Assembly (NCBI RefSeq): GCF_003265705.1
Contig: NW_020312817.1
Span: 27,785,777 to 27,849,776, forward strand
Reading direction: 5' to 3'
Source of the DNA: Callorhinus ursinus
Taxonomy: Eukaryota > Chordata > Mammalia > Carnivora > Otariidae
Length of the DNA stretch: 64,000 nt
A program made the position numbers and the translations under genes. Below are positions 44,393-55,714 of the stretch, piece after piece (positions within the stretch are counted from its first letter, which is position 1; each line of letters starts with the position of its first letter). The notes beneath the pieces were generated by a model, which searched no databases, was not told where the DNA came from, and saw only the letters and a list, made by a program, of their open reading frames with translations.

Positions 44393-44795
44393 GGGTGCCT
44401 GGGTGGCTCAGTTGGTTGGGCCACTGCCTTCGGCTCAGGTCATGATCCTGGAGTCCCAGGATCAAGTCCCACATCGGGCTCCCTGCTCAACGGGGAGTCT
44501 GCTTCTCCCTCTGACCCTGCCCCCTCTCGTGTGCTCTCTCTCTCTGTCTCTCAAATAAATAAATAAAACCTTTAAAAAAAAACAGACAGGGCACTTGGGT
44601 GGCTCAGTCGTTGGGCGTCTGCCTTCGGCTCAGGTCATGATCCCAGGGTCCTGGGATCGAGCCCCGCATCGGGCTCCCTGCTCCACAGGAAGCCGGCTTC
44701 TCCCTCTCCCACTCCCCCTGCTTGTGTTCCTGCTCTCGCTGTCTCTGTCAAATAAATAAATAAAATCTTTAAAACAAACAAACAAATAAACCAAC
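44393..44795 (+). mobile_element. Tandem pair of SINEs
   Basis: Two complete heads (GGGTGCCTGGGTGGCTCAG at 44393 and GGGCACTTGGGTGGCTCAG at about 44588) are each followed by an AAATAAATAAATAAA tail. CAGACTGTATTAGA (44379-44392) and CAGACTATATTAGA (44796-44809) bracket the whole pair. The first is of the GGAGTCC subtype and the second of the CAGGGTCC subtype. Confidence 0.95.
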
Positions 44796-44809
44796 CAGAC
44801 TATATTAGA

Positions 44810-46800
44810 ATCATCTGTTGGCTTGTCTGTTTCCCTCTGAGACAATAAGCTCCTTGAGGGACCTCATTATTTCTCCAGTGCCCAGATTATAGTGTTATTC
44901 AATACATTTCTGTCGAATTGAACAGACAATTCAGATGGTAAGGGATCAAAGATTCAGCAAGAATCCCCCTAAATCATTCCAGAAGAGAGGCTGTTTGTCT
45001 GTTTGACATCTCCCATCCCTGATTATGACCTCTGGTCCTCTCCTTTCCTCCTGCTTCAGTGAGTAGGGAAGGCGGCTAACATATTTTTTCTCTCGTCACC
45101 TCAGGACCACCTCCGCCCAGCATGTGTTAGACAATAGTGCCAAAAACATTTTCCCCTTAATAAGGAGATTCTGGTTACACCAATCATGCTCAGATACCTA
45201 CAGGATTGCTGGAACCTGACCTCCAGACACCCAAGGAATTACCATATTGTGAAAAAAATCGGCGTGAAAAAAAAAATAATGAGATAGGCTTGTTTGTAAA
45301 TATTTGGTTCACCTTTCTGAGAGACATATCTTTAAGCTATAAAACTGTACAGTATGTTTTACGGGTTTTATCTTCCTTCCTAGCTCTATAAAATCAGAGT
45401 TTAATTGGTGTGAGCCCTCTGTATGAAATAAATGATAGATAAGCAGATGATCATTTTATTTCATGGTTGAGACAAAATGTGCTGGGTTTTATTGCACCTA
45501 ATCCCCCACTGGAAGAAGAGTTTTAAAGTGCATAGTAGTTAATTCTGTTTGGCAGATATGAGTTGTAAACAGGTTTTCATCTGCTTTCTCTCCTTATTAA
45601 ATTAGAAATTTTCAGTGATTATAGGTTTTTACTTCTCTTGTGGGGAATTTGGAAATAATTTCTTATATCTATTTTTCAGATGCAATGGTGATGTCCCAGA
45701 GTGACTGGGATATAATATTAATTAGTATCAGCATATTACTACCATTGGTATAAATCGCATTTTTGGCTTAGAATCCAAAGATTAGCTATCTTCATCATTG
45801 TCAAGGCAGTGACTCGTGAGCACCCCAACCAGAAAAGAGCTCTTCCACATTGGCACTACTTTATCACTCTTTGTCTGCACTTAGTGGATAAAATTCCTTT
45901 TACCTGGGAGGCCTGTATAATAACATGGCTGATTCCCACCCCTTTATCTTTTCTGTCCCTGAAGGTGGCACTGCCTAATTTTGACTAGCATGGGGCAGAA
46001 AATTGATTTTATTTTTCACAGTAAGTCTGACAGATTAAATTTGGTTTTGTGGTGCATTGAGCCTAAAAGGTGAGGAGGCCACATCCAGACTCAATAGGAA
46101 GCAGTGCTACAATTGGCTAGAGATGCCTCCCCAGATTCAGTTGTGGGGTTCTAGGTATGGCTCACATTATTAGATTGGGTAGGTGTTGGGGGAGGGGAGT
46201 TGGAGACCACCCCTGAATTCATGAATTGTAGGACAGATGACGTTTCACAGGAGCATCGTGAGTCCAAAGGGTACCCATTAGGAATGTAGTCTCATCTCTC
46301 CCTTCTGAATTTCTCTAAGCCACCTTCCCAGTTAAAGCACTCACTCAGAGTGAAAAAAACATACGGCCATGCCGGGACACCTTACGTCAAAAATGCTCTA
46401 GAGGAGAAGAGGCTCACATTCAATGGGTCTCTTATGGCAAGAACTCCACTCCATCCCAGACCACTTCATGAAGTGGGCATTCCAGGGGACACAGGCTACC
46501 TAAAGGTCTGGCCCTGGCTTGCAGGCCTTTGTGCCTAAAAGAGAGAGGGAGAGAAGAAAGGGAGACAGAGACAGAGAGGCAGGGATGCTTTGAAAAAGCA
46601 GGAGGATTAGTTTAAAGTTACAATCTCAACTTGTGAGTTTTTCTTTTTTCACTTTTCATTTTGATGTCTTAGGGAAGCATTGGTCATTTATTGAACATCT
46701 CTCTGACAGAAATCCAACACAGATTTGACCTGTCACTTCTAGTTTCATAAGTGTTTGCTCATAGACAGACAAACCTAGTTTACGTGCTGGCTCATGACCC
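44810..46800. other. Intergenic, nothing recognised
   Basis: This is about 2 kb of unique-looking sequence without young repeats. A GA-rich tract is at about 46540-46575. Frame 46350-46538 has no recognisable domain. Confidence 0.4.
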
Positions 46801-46804
46801 CATC

Positions 46805-47255
46805 TTTCATCATTTTATATTTCAGTGAATAGCTTGTTTATCCATTCATCAGTTGATGGACATTTGAGTTTCCACTTTTTGGCTCTTAGGAATAATGCTT
46901 AGTTAAGCACATTTGTAAACAAATTTTTGGGTAGACATGTGTTTTCATTTCTCTTAGGTATATAACTAGGAGTAGAATTGCTAAGTCATGTGTAACTTTA
47001 TGTTTAACATTTTGAGGTACTGCCAATCTGTTTCCCAAAGTGGCTGCACCATTTCACAGACCCTCTGGCAGTGTAGGGCGATTCTACTTTCTTCACATCC
47101 TTGCCAGCACTTGTTACTCCCTGTGGTTTTGTTGTTGTTATTGTTATTTGCTTGTTTGTTTTTTAAGCTATGCTAGTTGGGTATAAAGTGGTACTTCACT
47201 GGTTTTGATTTGCATTTCTCTGATGGGTAATGATGTTGAGTCTCTTTCCTATCAC
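46805..47255 (-). mobile_element. Ancient L1 ORF2 3' fragment
   Basis: Reversed L1 order: CATTCATCAGTTGATGGACA, AATAATGCTTAGTTAAG, CAAAGTGGCTGCACCATTTC, CACATCCTTGCCAGCACTTG, TTGATTTGCATTTCTCTGAT. A GTTGTTGTTATTGTTATTTG stretch interrupts it. Confidence 0.82.
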
Positions 47256-47399
47256 GCTGTATTAATTATTTTTCTGCGCCAATCATCAATGCTTACTGTG
47301 TGCCAGATATGTAAGTACAACAATATTAATGGACCTGAATCAAACTTATTTGCAAATTGGGGATATAATGCTTCTCTCATAGAGGTATTTTAAGGACCA

Positions 47400-47640
47400 A
47401 ACAGTGGTTCACAGATCAAATATTAGAGTAAATCAGCTAGATTCTAATCCAGGTTCTGTCTCTTACTATCTGTAATTTCATATATTAATGTTTCTTAGCT
47501 TTAGTTTATTCATATGCAAAAGGTTATCTATCTCTCCATAGTGTTGTGCGGATTAAATGAGGAAATGCAGGAACATTTTTGAGCATGGTGCCTGGCCCAC
47601 TGAAAGAGAATTAGCTCTTCCTTAATAGATGTTGGTTCTG
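47400..47640 (+). mobile_element. MIR SINE (ancient)
   Basis: CTAATCCAGGTTCTGTCTCT, then TTTAGTTTATTCATATGCAA, GATTAAATGAGGAAATGCAG and GCATGGTGCCTGGCCCA follow the MIR order. Confidence 0.72.
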
Positions 47641-47795
47641 ATAGTAGACCATGCGGTACCCTACCTGGACCTACTTTACTGAGCCCTCCCATCCCCCTGT
47701 TCTCTGAAGGGTGGTTGCTTAGAGCTCACTGCTGCCCCCTTCCTTTGGGCATTGTCCTGGCAGAGTATTACCCTGAGACTTAGCCATATAGTCTT

Positions 47796-47992
47796 TTTTT
47801 TTTTTAAGATTTCATTTTTATATATTAGAGAGAGAGCGAGAGAGTGCACAAGTGGCGGAGAGGGGCAGAGAGAGAGGGGAGAAGCAGACTCCCCTGCTGA
47901 GCAGGGAGCCGGACCTGGGGCTTGATTCCAGGCCCTGAGATCATGACCTGAGCTGAAGGCAGACACTCAACCGAATGAGCCACCAGGTGCCC
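47796..47992 (-). mobile_element. Older carnivore SINE
   Basis: It has a T-run, AAGATTTCATTTTTATATAT, a GA-rich body, and GAGCCACCAGGTGCCCCC. Substitutions are frequent. Confidence 0.9.
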
Positions 47993-47999
47993 CCAGCCC

Positions 48000-48640
48000 T
48001 ACTATCCCCCACTGCCCCGCCCCCACCCAACAGTATACAACAAATGACTGACTGACTAATCCTTCACATAAAAGGCTGGTCCCTGGCCTCAAAGCAGACC
48101 ATTCTCGGGTGTGGTTTCTGCTCCAGAGCTTTCTCCCTGTCTTTGCCCAAGACCATACTATTGCTTGCTCTTTCTCTTCCCCACTTCACTCCCAGCCCTA
48201 CATGCTTTTTCTGAGTGCATTCCTTCAACAAATCACATGCTCCCAAATCCAGTCTCAGTTTCTGTCTGCCCAAGATAGTGCCCTTACCCACCATCCCCCC
48301 TTCCCTCACCATCACCCCGCTTTCCCGAGAGGCCCCACATCATACCTTCACCCACCTTCTGCAAAGAGAAGGGGAGAGACAAGTTATGAAAACTGTGAAG
48401 GAGTTAGAAATAATAAAAGAAAAAGGAGCAGGAATTGTGGAGAAGAACACATAGATTGAAAAGTTGAGGAAGCGCCAGAGAGGAGCAATGTAGCCAAACA
48501 CAGAGGGAATGTGAGTAAAATAAATTCAAGAAACAGCAAAATGTGTGGCTGTAGCATGACAGGAAAAAGTTCTTACTTGCAGCACCCTCCCAAACTCCTT
48601 TCTAAGAAGGATGTATCCTACAGGTGGATCTTGTTTTAAG
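48000..48640. other. Intergenic, no gene supported
   Basis: The plus-strand frame 48109-48459 (116 codons) and its overlapping alternatives are proline/serine-rich from C-rich DNA and resemble no family. I treat them as chance. Confidence 0.4.
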
Positions 48641-48653
48641 AGGTTAGCTGATG

Positions 48654-48848
48654 CAGGGGCGCCTGGGTGGCTCAGTCCGTTGAGCATCTGCCTTCTGCTC
48701 GGGTCATGATCCCAGGGTCCTGGGATCAAGTCCCACGTCAGGCTCCCTGCTCAGCGGGGAGTCTGCTCCTCGCTGTCCCTCTGCTGTTCTCTCTCTCTCT
48801 CTCTCTCTCTCTCAATTAATGAAATAAAAAAAAAATCTTTAAAAAAAA
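48654..48848 (+). mobile_element. Carnivore tRNA-Lys SINE
   Basis: It has GGGGCGCCTGGGTGGCTCAG, a CT run and an A-rich tail. The duplication AGGTTAGCTGATG is at 48641-48653 and 48849-48861. Confidence 0.96.
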
Positions 48849-49569
48849 AGGTTAGCTGATGGATGTAAAGATGAGAAGCAGACAGAAAATAAATTACAGG
48901 GTCGGGTGGCTGGAGAGGCTGGAGGGGAGAGTGGAGGGGAGAGAACAAAGATGGGGTTGGTGATTGGTGGGATTAACACAGATAGGTAAGGCAGTTTTGT
49001 AATGAAAGGCAGTGAATGTGTGAGTATGTATGTATGTATGTATATGTTTTACCATATGATGTTCAATGCAAACGTGCCTTACAGCCTTCTCCAAGAAATC
49101 ATTAAGTATCTCTTTCTCACCAATATCATTGTGGGGGAAGGGGCTGATCTCTTGGGAACAGTGAGTCCTGATTCAGAAGCCCAGATGTGCCAGGCAGGCA
49201 GTCTCCTGGGGTCACAGTGGTATACCCTTCCTGCTTCTGAAGGAAAACTCTGTGGAAAAGGAAAGACAAACAGAGCTTGTGCATTATGTGTGTGGGTTTT
49301 TTTTTTTTTTTTTAACAGAAATTATTCACTACAATGGAGCCAAGGAGAGAGGAAGCAATGTGGCAAGGGGCAATGCAGTAGAAATCCCCAGAGCAAATTA
49401 TTTCATATTTCACTGAACTGCTCTAGGAAACCTGAGAATTTCCTGTGAAGGAAGTTTCTGGTGTTGTTCCAGGACTTATAGCTATTTCTGGGATCACTAG
49501 TGATTTCAGTGACTTCTAAGTCATTTTCAATTTTTTGTTTCCACCGTGATTCCTAAAGACCTATTGTAG

Positions 49570-49672
49570 GGGCGCCTGGCTGGCTCAGTTGGTGGAGCAT
49601 GCGACTATTGATCTCAGGATTGTGAGTTAGAGCCCCATGTTGGGTATGGAGATTACTTAAAAAAAATCTTAA
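49570..49672 (+). mobile_element. Older short SINE (GCATGCGAC type)
   Basis: GGGGCGCCTGGCTGGCTCAG, GGAGCATGCGACTATTGATC, GTGTGAGTTAGAGCCCCATG-like text and GGAGATTACTTAAAAAAAAT form a short complete copy. It is the same type as the SINE split at 18.46/19.11 kb. Confidence 0.92.
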
Positions 49673-49679
49673 TGCATAC

Positions 49680-50860
49680 ATACATATATATACTTACCTG
49701 TATATCAGCAGGAGGTGTCTGCCCCATAGCCCCTGGACGAGCCTTGCAGCTCCAGAAAGAAAGGAAGAGAGCAGAATGAAGACCAGTTCTGTGTCTCTTA
49801 GGTAGCTCTCCTGCAGCCCCATTTAGTGTCATTGGCTTCCATCTTATAGGTGAGAACTGGGTCCCTCAGCCTGTCCTGGCTTCAAGGGGGTATGAGAAGG
49901 TACGCATTTTAGCTGTCCAACTTCTTTGGTAGAGGATACAGGAAAGCAAGGATTCACAGTCTAAATTAGGAGAGTTCAGCGCAGAAGGTTGAAGCCTCAG
50001 AATTTAGAGAAACCGGCCATCATGAAGGTGGGCGTTGGGAAAAAGTTGAAGAGGGGGCATTGTTGGAAATAACTATGGTGAGCACTGGAAGTGCCAAGGC
50101 TCCCCCCAGCCCCCACAGGAGAGCTCAGTCTCTGGGAACCTTGATGGGCCAGTGGAGACCACGTGAGGCCAGCATTCTGAATTGTGGCGCCTTCATTCCC
50201 CTTCTCCCACCCTGGCCCCAGCATACTGGAACCAGGTGGATGTATCCTAGAAAGGAAATGAAGGATTCTTCCTGGGAAATTAAGAGTCCTTGAGGAAAGA
50301 CTTACAGACACTGACATTTAGCTTTTAATTTCTCCATTGCTTCTCTCCCTCTGGCCGAAAATCCCTGAGTCACTGCTCCAAAGCTGGGAGTAAGGATAGT
50401 TGCCTTCTCTTGAAGTGACGTCTGCTTTATGAGTTGTGCACTGGGTGGGGCGATAGCTTGGGCTTCTTGGGTTTGCCTCTTCCAACAGGGAACTGCAGCC
50501 TTTTGAGTGGGTGAAGGCAGTGGGGCCCCAGGAGTCTTGGCCTCCTGTGCTTGGGGTAGAGCCTTCACCCTATGAATGTGGGCTGGGTGGAGGAAGGTAG
50601 TCCTCAACCCCTCGGCTGCACTTACCTAGAATGGAGCCTCTGCCACAGGGAGCCAGGGGTTGGGGGGAAGGCAGTGCTGGTAGCATGGCCTTCCTTGACT
50701 GGGAACTGGGGAGACAGGGAGCCCTATATTCTTGGCCCTATTCATCCAGAGCGGAACTTTCCCTCATGTTGGGGGATTAAGGAGGGAGTGTAATCAGGCA
50801 CCAAGAATACAAGAGCACCTGTCTCCAGGGGTCCTAAACAGACCAGGTTCAGCCACTCAC
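49680..50860. other. Intergenic, no gene supported
   Basis: This is GC-moderate unique-looking DNA. Several overlapping frames on both strands (50060-50293, 50302-50607, 50572-50793) contradict one another and show no family resemblance. Confidence 0.35.
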
Positions 50861-50874
50861 TGCCACGGACAGAA

Positions 50875-51180
50875 TCCAAAGACTGAGAGATGAGTGGTGG
50901 TGAAACAAGAAAGGAATTTATTTCAGTGAGGCCAACACCGGGAAGGCCACAGACTAGTGTCTCAAAGGCCATCTCAGAAGTGCTAAAAATACTTCCAGGT
51001 TTGTATAAGTTGGGCAGTAAAGGTCAGGTTGGTCGCTGTCTTGGGGTCATTCACATGAGGTCTTGCTGGTATCAGGGCAGTCCTTATACTGCTTGACGGA
51101 GTAGTTTCCAATCCTCCAGGTCTTTTGCCCGAGTTAAGAGATAAGCTGGAAAGAATAACAAAATCAGAAAGTACAGTCTG
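50875..51180 (-). mobile_element. Putative LTR fragment
   Basis: The complement of GAAAGGAATTTATTTCAGTG gives AATAAA on the minus strand in LTR-like context, and the next 250 bp look like U3/R sequence. It is the first of three minus-strand LTR-like blocks in 50.9-52.9 kb. No viral gene is visible. The family is not identified. Confidence 0.4.
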
Positions 51181-51559
51181 AGGTCAAGATGGAGGTTGTT
51201 AAGGTGACAACTGGGTCCTCTTTTAGGAGCAAGTCAGGGCTTAAGTGCCACAGATGCTCACTGTTCTTAGGAAGATTTAATAGATTTTTGAATAAATCTT
51301 TTTTCATTTGCTCTATGCCCTTCTGGCAATTTCAAGAGACTTTAAATGACTGTTTTTATAATTTTTTACCAGTTATGTGGAAGAGGCATAGAGGCAGTTT
51401 ATTTTTATGGAGGAGACATAGAACTCTGAACCTGAGTTCCTCTGCCTGCCTCCAGTCTTGGAAGTCATTGGGCAGCTGGTGTAGATGAGTCAGAGTTCAG
51501 CTATATACTTAATGGACCTAATTTCAATGTATGGAGGGGGATTTTTCCCTACATGCCAC

Positions 51560-52140
51560 TGAGCAATGCTCAGGATCCCCGCTGGGTGTCCTACAGTTCA
51601 ACTTAATTGTGACACTGATGCAGGCAAGCTGAGTCCCAGAACCCGGTGGCGGGGCGGTGGGGGGGGGGTCCCACAGGACCAGCCAAGAGGGTCATTGGCT
51701 TCATGCAGGTTAGAAATCAAACATGAGCCAGAGAAAGTGAAAAGAGTTTATTGACTAGCATAAGTGACAGGTAGAAAATAGCAGAGTGTCTGGGAGACTG
51801 AGAAAGGAAAGGAGAATGAGTCTTGTCATTGCTTGGAGTTAGGGGTTTATATTGCAAAAGGGTCTAGGGTACGTGTTCCTTCAGGAATCCAGAATAGGGT
51901 CCAGTCAGAGGTGAGTGTCAGGTGAACAATAGGTGCTATTCCATAAATTACTGAAGGTCGGGTATAGATGCCAGTGTGAGCTGAGGTTTGTTGGAAGCTC
52001 ATGTTTGGGACCTGGCTCTTCTTGGATGTTATTGTTTGGGACCTAGGACAAAACTTCAGAGAATGATTAACTTTTTTGCTTCGCCCTTGAAGTGGGAACA
52101 TAATTTCTCTGGCTTATTCAGAGGCAAAAGTCAGAACATG
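51560..52140 (-). mobile_element. Putative LTR
   Basis: GAAAAGAGTTTATTGACTAG (complement carries CAATAAACTCTTTTC) marks a polyadenylation signal on the minus strand. It is followed by about 350 bp of unique sequence ending in a G-run region at 51640-51670. The arrangement suggests a solo LTR. Ends are uncertain. Confidence 0.45.
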
Positions 52141-52229
52141 AATAAATGAGGCCTAACAGCAACACAGCAGAGACAGAGGTTTCTTAAAATGGAGTCCCTT
52201 CCACTTGGCTACTTCAACACTATCTACCT

Positions 52230-52890
52230 GGACGTGGCATCTGATTCAGGCCCAGAAGACTGCCCTCCGCTTCATAGGCCAAATTCCAATCCCAGGTGGT
52301 TACCTGTGCTTCTGACTGGCTACCAGTCAGAGGTTCCCATAACCGCCCCCTCCCTTGGTTTGGATTAATTTGCTAGAGTGGCTCACAGAGCTCAGACATT
52401 TCATTAATGAGATCACCCATTCATAGTATAAGAGGATATAATTCAGGAACAGCTAGGTGGAAAAGATGCATAGGGCAAGGGAGGGAAAAGGGGCATGGAA
52501 GGTCCACTCTCCAGACACACTGCTCTCCCCACATCACCACATATTCACCAGCCTGGAAGCTCTCTGAACCCCTTCCTTTTGAATTTTTATGGAGGCTTCA
52601 TTACATCGTCATGATTGATTAAATTATTGGCCATTGGTGTTTGGTTCAACTTCTGCCCTTTCCCCCTCCTTAGAGATGCGGGGTGGGTAGGACTGAAAAT
52701 TCCAATTCTCTAATCAGGGGATTGGCTCCCCTTGCCAGGAGTCCAGTTGCCCGCCTTTGGTGCTTTTCCAGTCACCTCATTAACATAACAAAATACACCT
52801 GTACTGTTATCACACAGGAAATCCCAAGGCTTTTAAGGAGCTTGGTGCCAGAAATAGGGATGAAGACCAAGTATTTATTTCTGATAAGTA
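52230..52890 (-). mobile_element. Ancient ERV LTR
   Basis: In reverse it contains GGAACAGCTAGGTGGAAAAG, GATGCATAGGGCAAGG, GGAGGCTTCATTACATCG, GGCCATTGGTGTTTGG, CAGTCACCTCATTAACATAA and GATGAAGACCAAGTATTTAT. I recognise these in this order as a common mammalian LTR, but I am unsure of the family name. It is a noncoding solo remnant. Confidence 0.7.
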
Positions 52891-53047
52891 TATATTTCTG
52901 TTTCTTCTCTCACTTTTTTACTGGCTAACAATGATTTTGTTTTTGCTTCCACAGATTGTCCTCTCTCTTTAGTCTTATTCACAAAACAGAACAGGCCAAA
53001 GGCGGAGTCATTTGATCCCAGGGCAGCAAACCAAGACTTAATTGCAG

Positions 53048-53066
53048 TTTCCCCCCCCCCCCCCAA
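53048..53066. repeat. Poly-C tract
   Basis: A C-run of about 14 bases. Length in the assembly may be unreliable. Confidence 0.9.
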
Positions 53067-53606
53067 GAGTGGAATTTTAAACCAATCAGTCTGGAATTTC
53101 CTAGTGAGCACTAGTGAGTTAATCTGCTTGATAAGACCTCCTGCTTTCCTCTAAGGGAAGGTAACCTTGCCTGAAATAACCTTTTATTTTCTTTTGTTAA
53201 TTACCTCCTCAACCTGCCCTGTTTCTACCTATAAATCATTCCATTTTGGACAGCTTCTGGGAGCATCTTTTTACTTGCTAGATGGGATGCTGCCTGATTC
53301 ATGAATTGTTGAATAAAGCTAATTAGGTCTTTAAATTTACTCAGTTGAATTTTGTTTTCTAACAGTCTCTAAGGAGAGTTCTGTCTTTGTTAGCCTAATT
53401 CCAGGCTTTTAAAATTAGCTAGAATTGGGAAAACTGGTGAGAAAGGCAAGACCAGAAAAGACTTAGGTGGAGATGCTACGTTCTGGTGGGAGCAGGAGAA
53501 TGAAGGTGTGGAGGAGGACACATGCAGGTAGTTGGGGTTGGGGTGGGAGTAGGGCATGAAAGATTTAGGGGGAAGGAGAAAAGAGATTTAAGAAGTTTTG
53601 ATCTAG

Positions 53607-53800
53607 GGGTGCTGGGTGGCTCAGTCAGTTAAGGGTCTGCCTTTGACTCAGGTAATGATCCTGGAGTCCTGGGAGGGAGCCCCATGTTGGGCTCCCTGCT
53701 CAGCAGGGGAGTCTGCTCCTCCCTCTCCCTCTGCCCCTCCCCCTGCTCCTGTGCTCGCTCTCTCTCTCTCTCAAACAAATAAAATCTTAAAAAAAAAAAA
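53607..53800 (+). mobile_element. Older carnivore SINE
   Basis: It has GGGTGCTGGGTGGCTCAG, GCCTTTGACTCAGGTAATGA, and AAATAAAATCTT with an A-run. AGAAGTTTTGATCTAG is duplicated at 53591-53606 and 53801-53816. Confidence 0.95.
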
Positions 53801-53819
53801 AGAAGTTTTGATCTAGAGT

Positions 53820-54425
53820 TATGGATGCATTTCCTATTATGTTTCTTGAGAAGTACAAGAAAAGTTTGTAACACTGTTCTAATTCTGTTTTGCTGATGGG
53901 CCATACTCCTCTATATGCTAATCCATGCAAAGACTGGTCCGTGAAGGGCCCTTTTTATTATATTTTAACAAATAAATATTAAATATACCTCTCCCTCTGG
54001 TTTCTTACTAGATTTCTTCTAGGGGCACTGACTATGAAGGATGCTGATCTTTATATCAGACTCAGGAGGAATGGGAAAGAATCAAACCCTGTCTTAAAAA
54101 GCATCTGATTGACCTTTGATTCTTTTTCTCATTAAAAATATATAAGACTTATAAAACTTAAGTATTTTCATTTGATTTTCCATAGTTATATAATGTTTGT
54201 TTCCTTAACAGTTGTTAAAACCCAAGGTTCTGAATTGCCATTCCAGCTTACAGAATTCTAACCAAAAGGATATGAAATGGCATTCTGGCCATCTTTCTCA
54301 AAAGAATAAATGCCATCGAAGGAGTAAATCACTGAGGATTTTCCTGGATTATGTCACTGGCTCATGAGGGGATTGGTGGGGAAAGGGTAACCACTGTGAA
54401 GAACTCTTCCTACTTTACAACTTAC
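53820..54425. other. Intergenic, nothing recognised
   Basis: AT-rich unique-looking sequence with no supported gene or repeat. Confidence 0.4.
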
Positions 54426-54429
54426 GTGA

Positions 54430-54990
54430 GTGAGGATGGTGTTGCTCCAACGAGGTAGGAGTGTGGGAGGAGAGCAGTTAGAGAAGTGCCTGTGGGACAT
54501 CTAGGTGGGTGTCTGGTGCGCAGGTAAATACGTAGATTGGGTGCTCTGGGGATGTTTGAGCAGATGATACTGATTTTGAAGTCAGTAATGTAATGATAGA
54601 AATAATATACAGGAAAATAAATATGATGATCAAGGGAGAAAGTGAATCTGTGGTAGAGGAGGTGTCCAGGTACGAGACACAAGGAGTGTGGAGTGTGGAG
54701 AAAGGAATCAGAACTCTAGGAGGGAGGAAGTTCTAGAGAGAGAAAATGGGCAATAGTATCTAATTTTGAAACAGGGTTAGTAAAACAGTACTGAGACAGA
54801 AAAGTATTATGGCCATTCAAACCTTAATTGAGTGTTGAGTGAATGGATTTGGTGACCAGGAGGTTGTTGGCCATGTTTGTGGGCTGTGGAGGGGGTGGCA
54901 GCTTGCTCTAGGCTGAGGTATGAATTGGAGGCAAGGAAGCTGACAGATGGAATGTAATGTGCTCCTTCAAAAACTTGAAGGAAAAGGAAG
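54430..54990 (+). repeat. Probable ancient interspersed repeat, same kind as 19.8-20.5 kb
   Basis: Purine-rich text with GTGGGACATCTAGGTGGGTG and GGAATCAGAACTCTAGGAGG resembles a widespread mammalian repeat of the same kind. Similarity is by eye only. Confidence 0.35.
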
Positions 54991-55544
54991 GGGAAGCTAG
55001 CCCATCAGCTCATCTACCAGAATTTGAGCTCTTAGGGAACAGGGTTAATGTCTTTTCATTTTTTAATGAAAAGTGAGTTCCCCACACTCAGTATATTCTG
55101 ATTAGTAAATCAGGACTGAATAAATCTGTTAGAGGAAAGGAAAGCTGAGGGATTAGGGAGTTGAGGGTATAGGCAAGAGGAGAGTTTAAATGATTTAGTC
55201 TGTCCTCCTCATGTCATTTCTCCAGACTCCAGACACCTACAGGTTGGTAGGCCTCTGTGGTCTCTACCCAAAAGTGATGGCTTAGAAATCATTCCAAGGT
55301 ACATGTTGAGAGTACCATGAATTTACCCTCTCAATATGTATGCATTTTGATCATTTGGAAGTCTAAGAGAAGTTCTCAGTGAAATGGTTACTTTGTAGGA
55401 CGTCTACCCCTTGCCTGACTCTCACCATAAAATAATCAGCTCCACTGAATCCCTCAGTCACTTCAACCATTCGTTCCACTGGCTCTCCACATTTAACCAA
55501 ATTGTTTCCTATTTAAATTATGTTTGGTTGGTCGTAAGTGGGAG

Positions 55545-55712
55545 GTTCTCAACTCTGACTGCATGTTAAAGTCACCTGGAGAGATTTAAAAAATACTGAT
55601 GCCCAGGTTGTATCTAAAACTAATTAAATCAGAATCTCTCAGCATAGTGGCTGGGTACTGGTATTATTTAAAGCTCCCTCAAAGATTCTGATGTGTAGTA
55701 TTGAGAACCAAT
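55545..55712. mobile_element. MER5-like hAT-Charlie remnant
   Basis: GGTTCTCAACTCTGACTGCA, AAGTCACCTGGAGAGATTTA, CTAATTAAATCAGAATCTCT, AAAGCTCCCTCAAAGATTCT and TATTGAGAACCA show the transposon's body and inverted ends. Confidence 0.8.
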
Positions 55713-55714
55713 TT

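Noticed and set aside
48109..48459. 116-codon Pro/Ser-rich frame
   Set aside because: C-rich DNA with a competing frame of similar length. No family resemblance.
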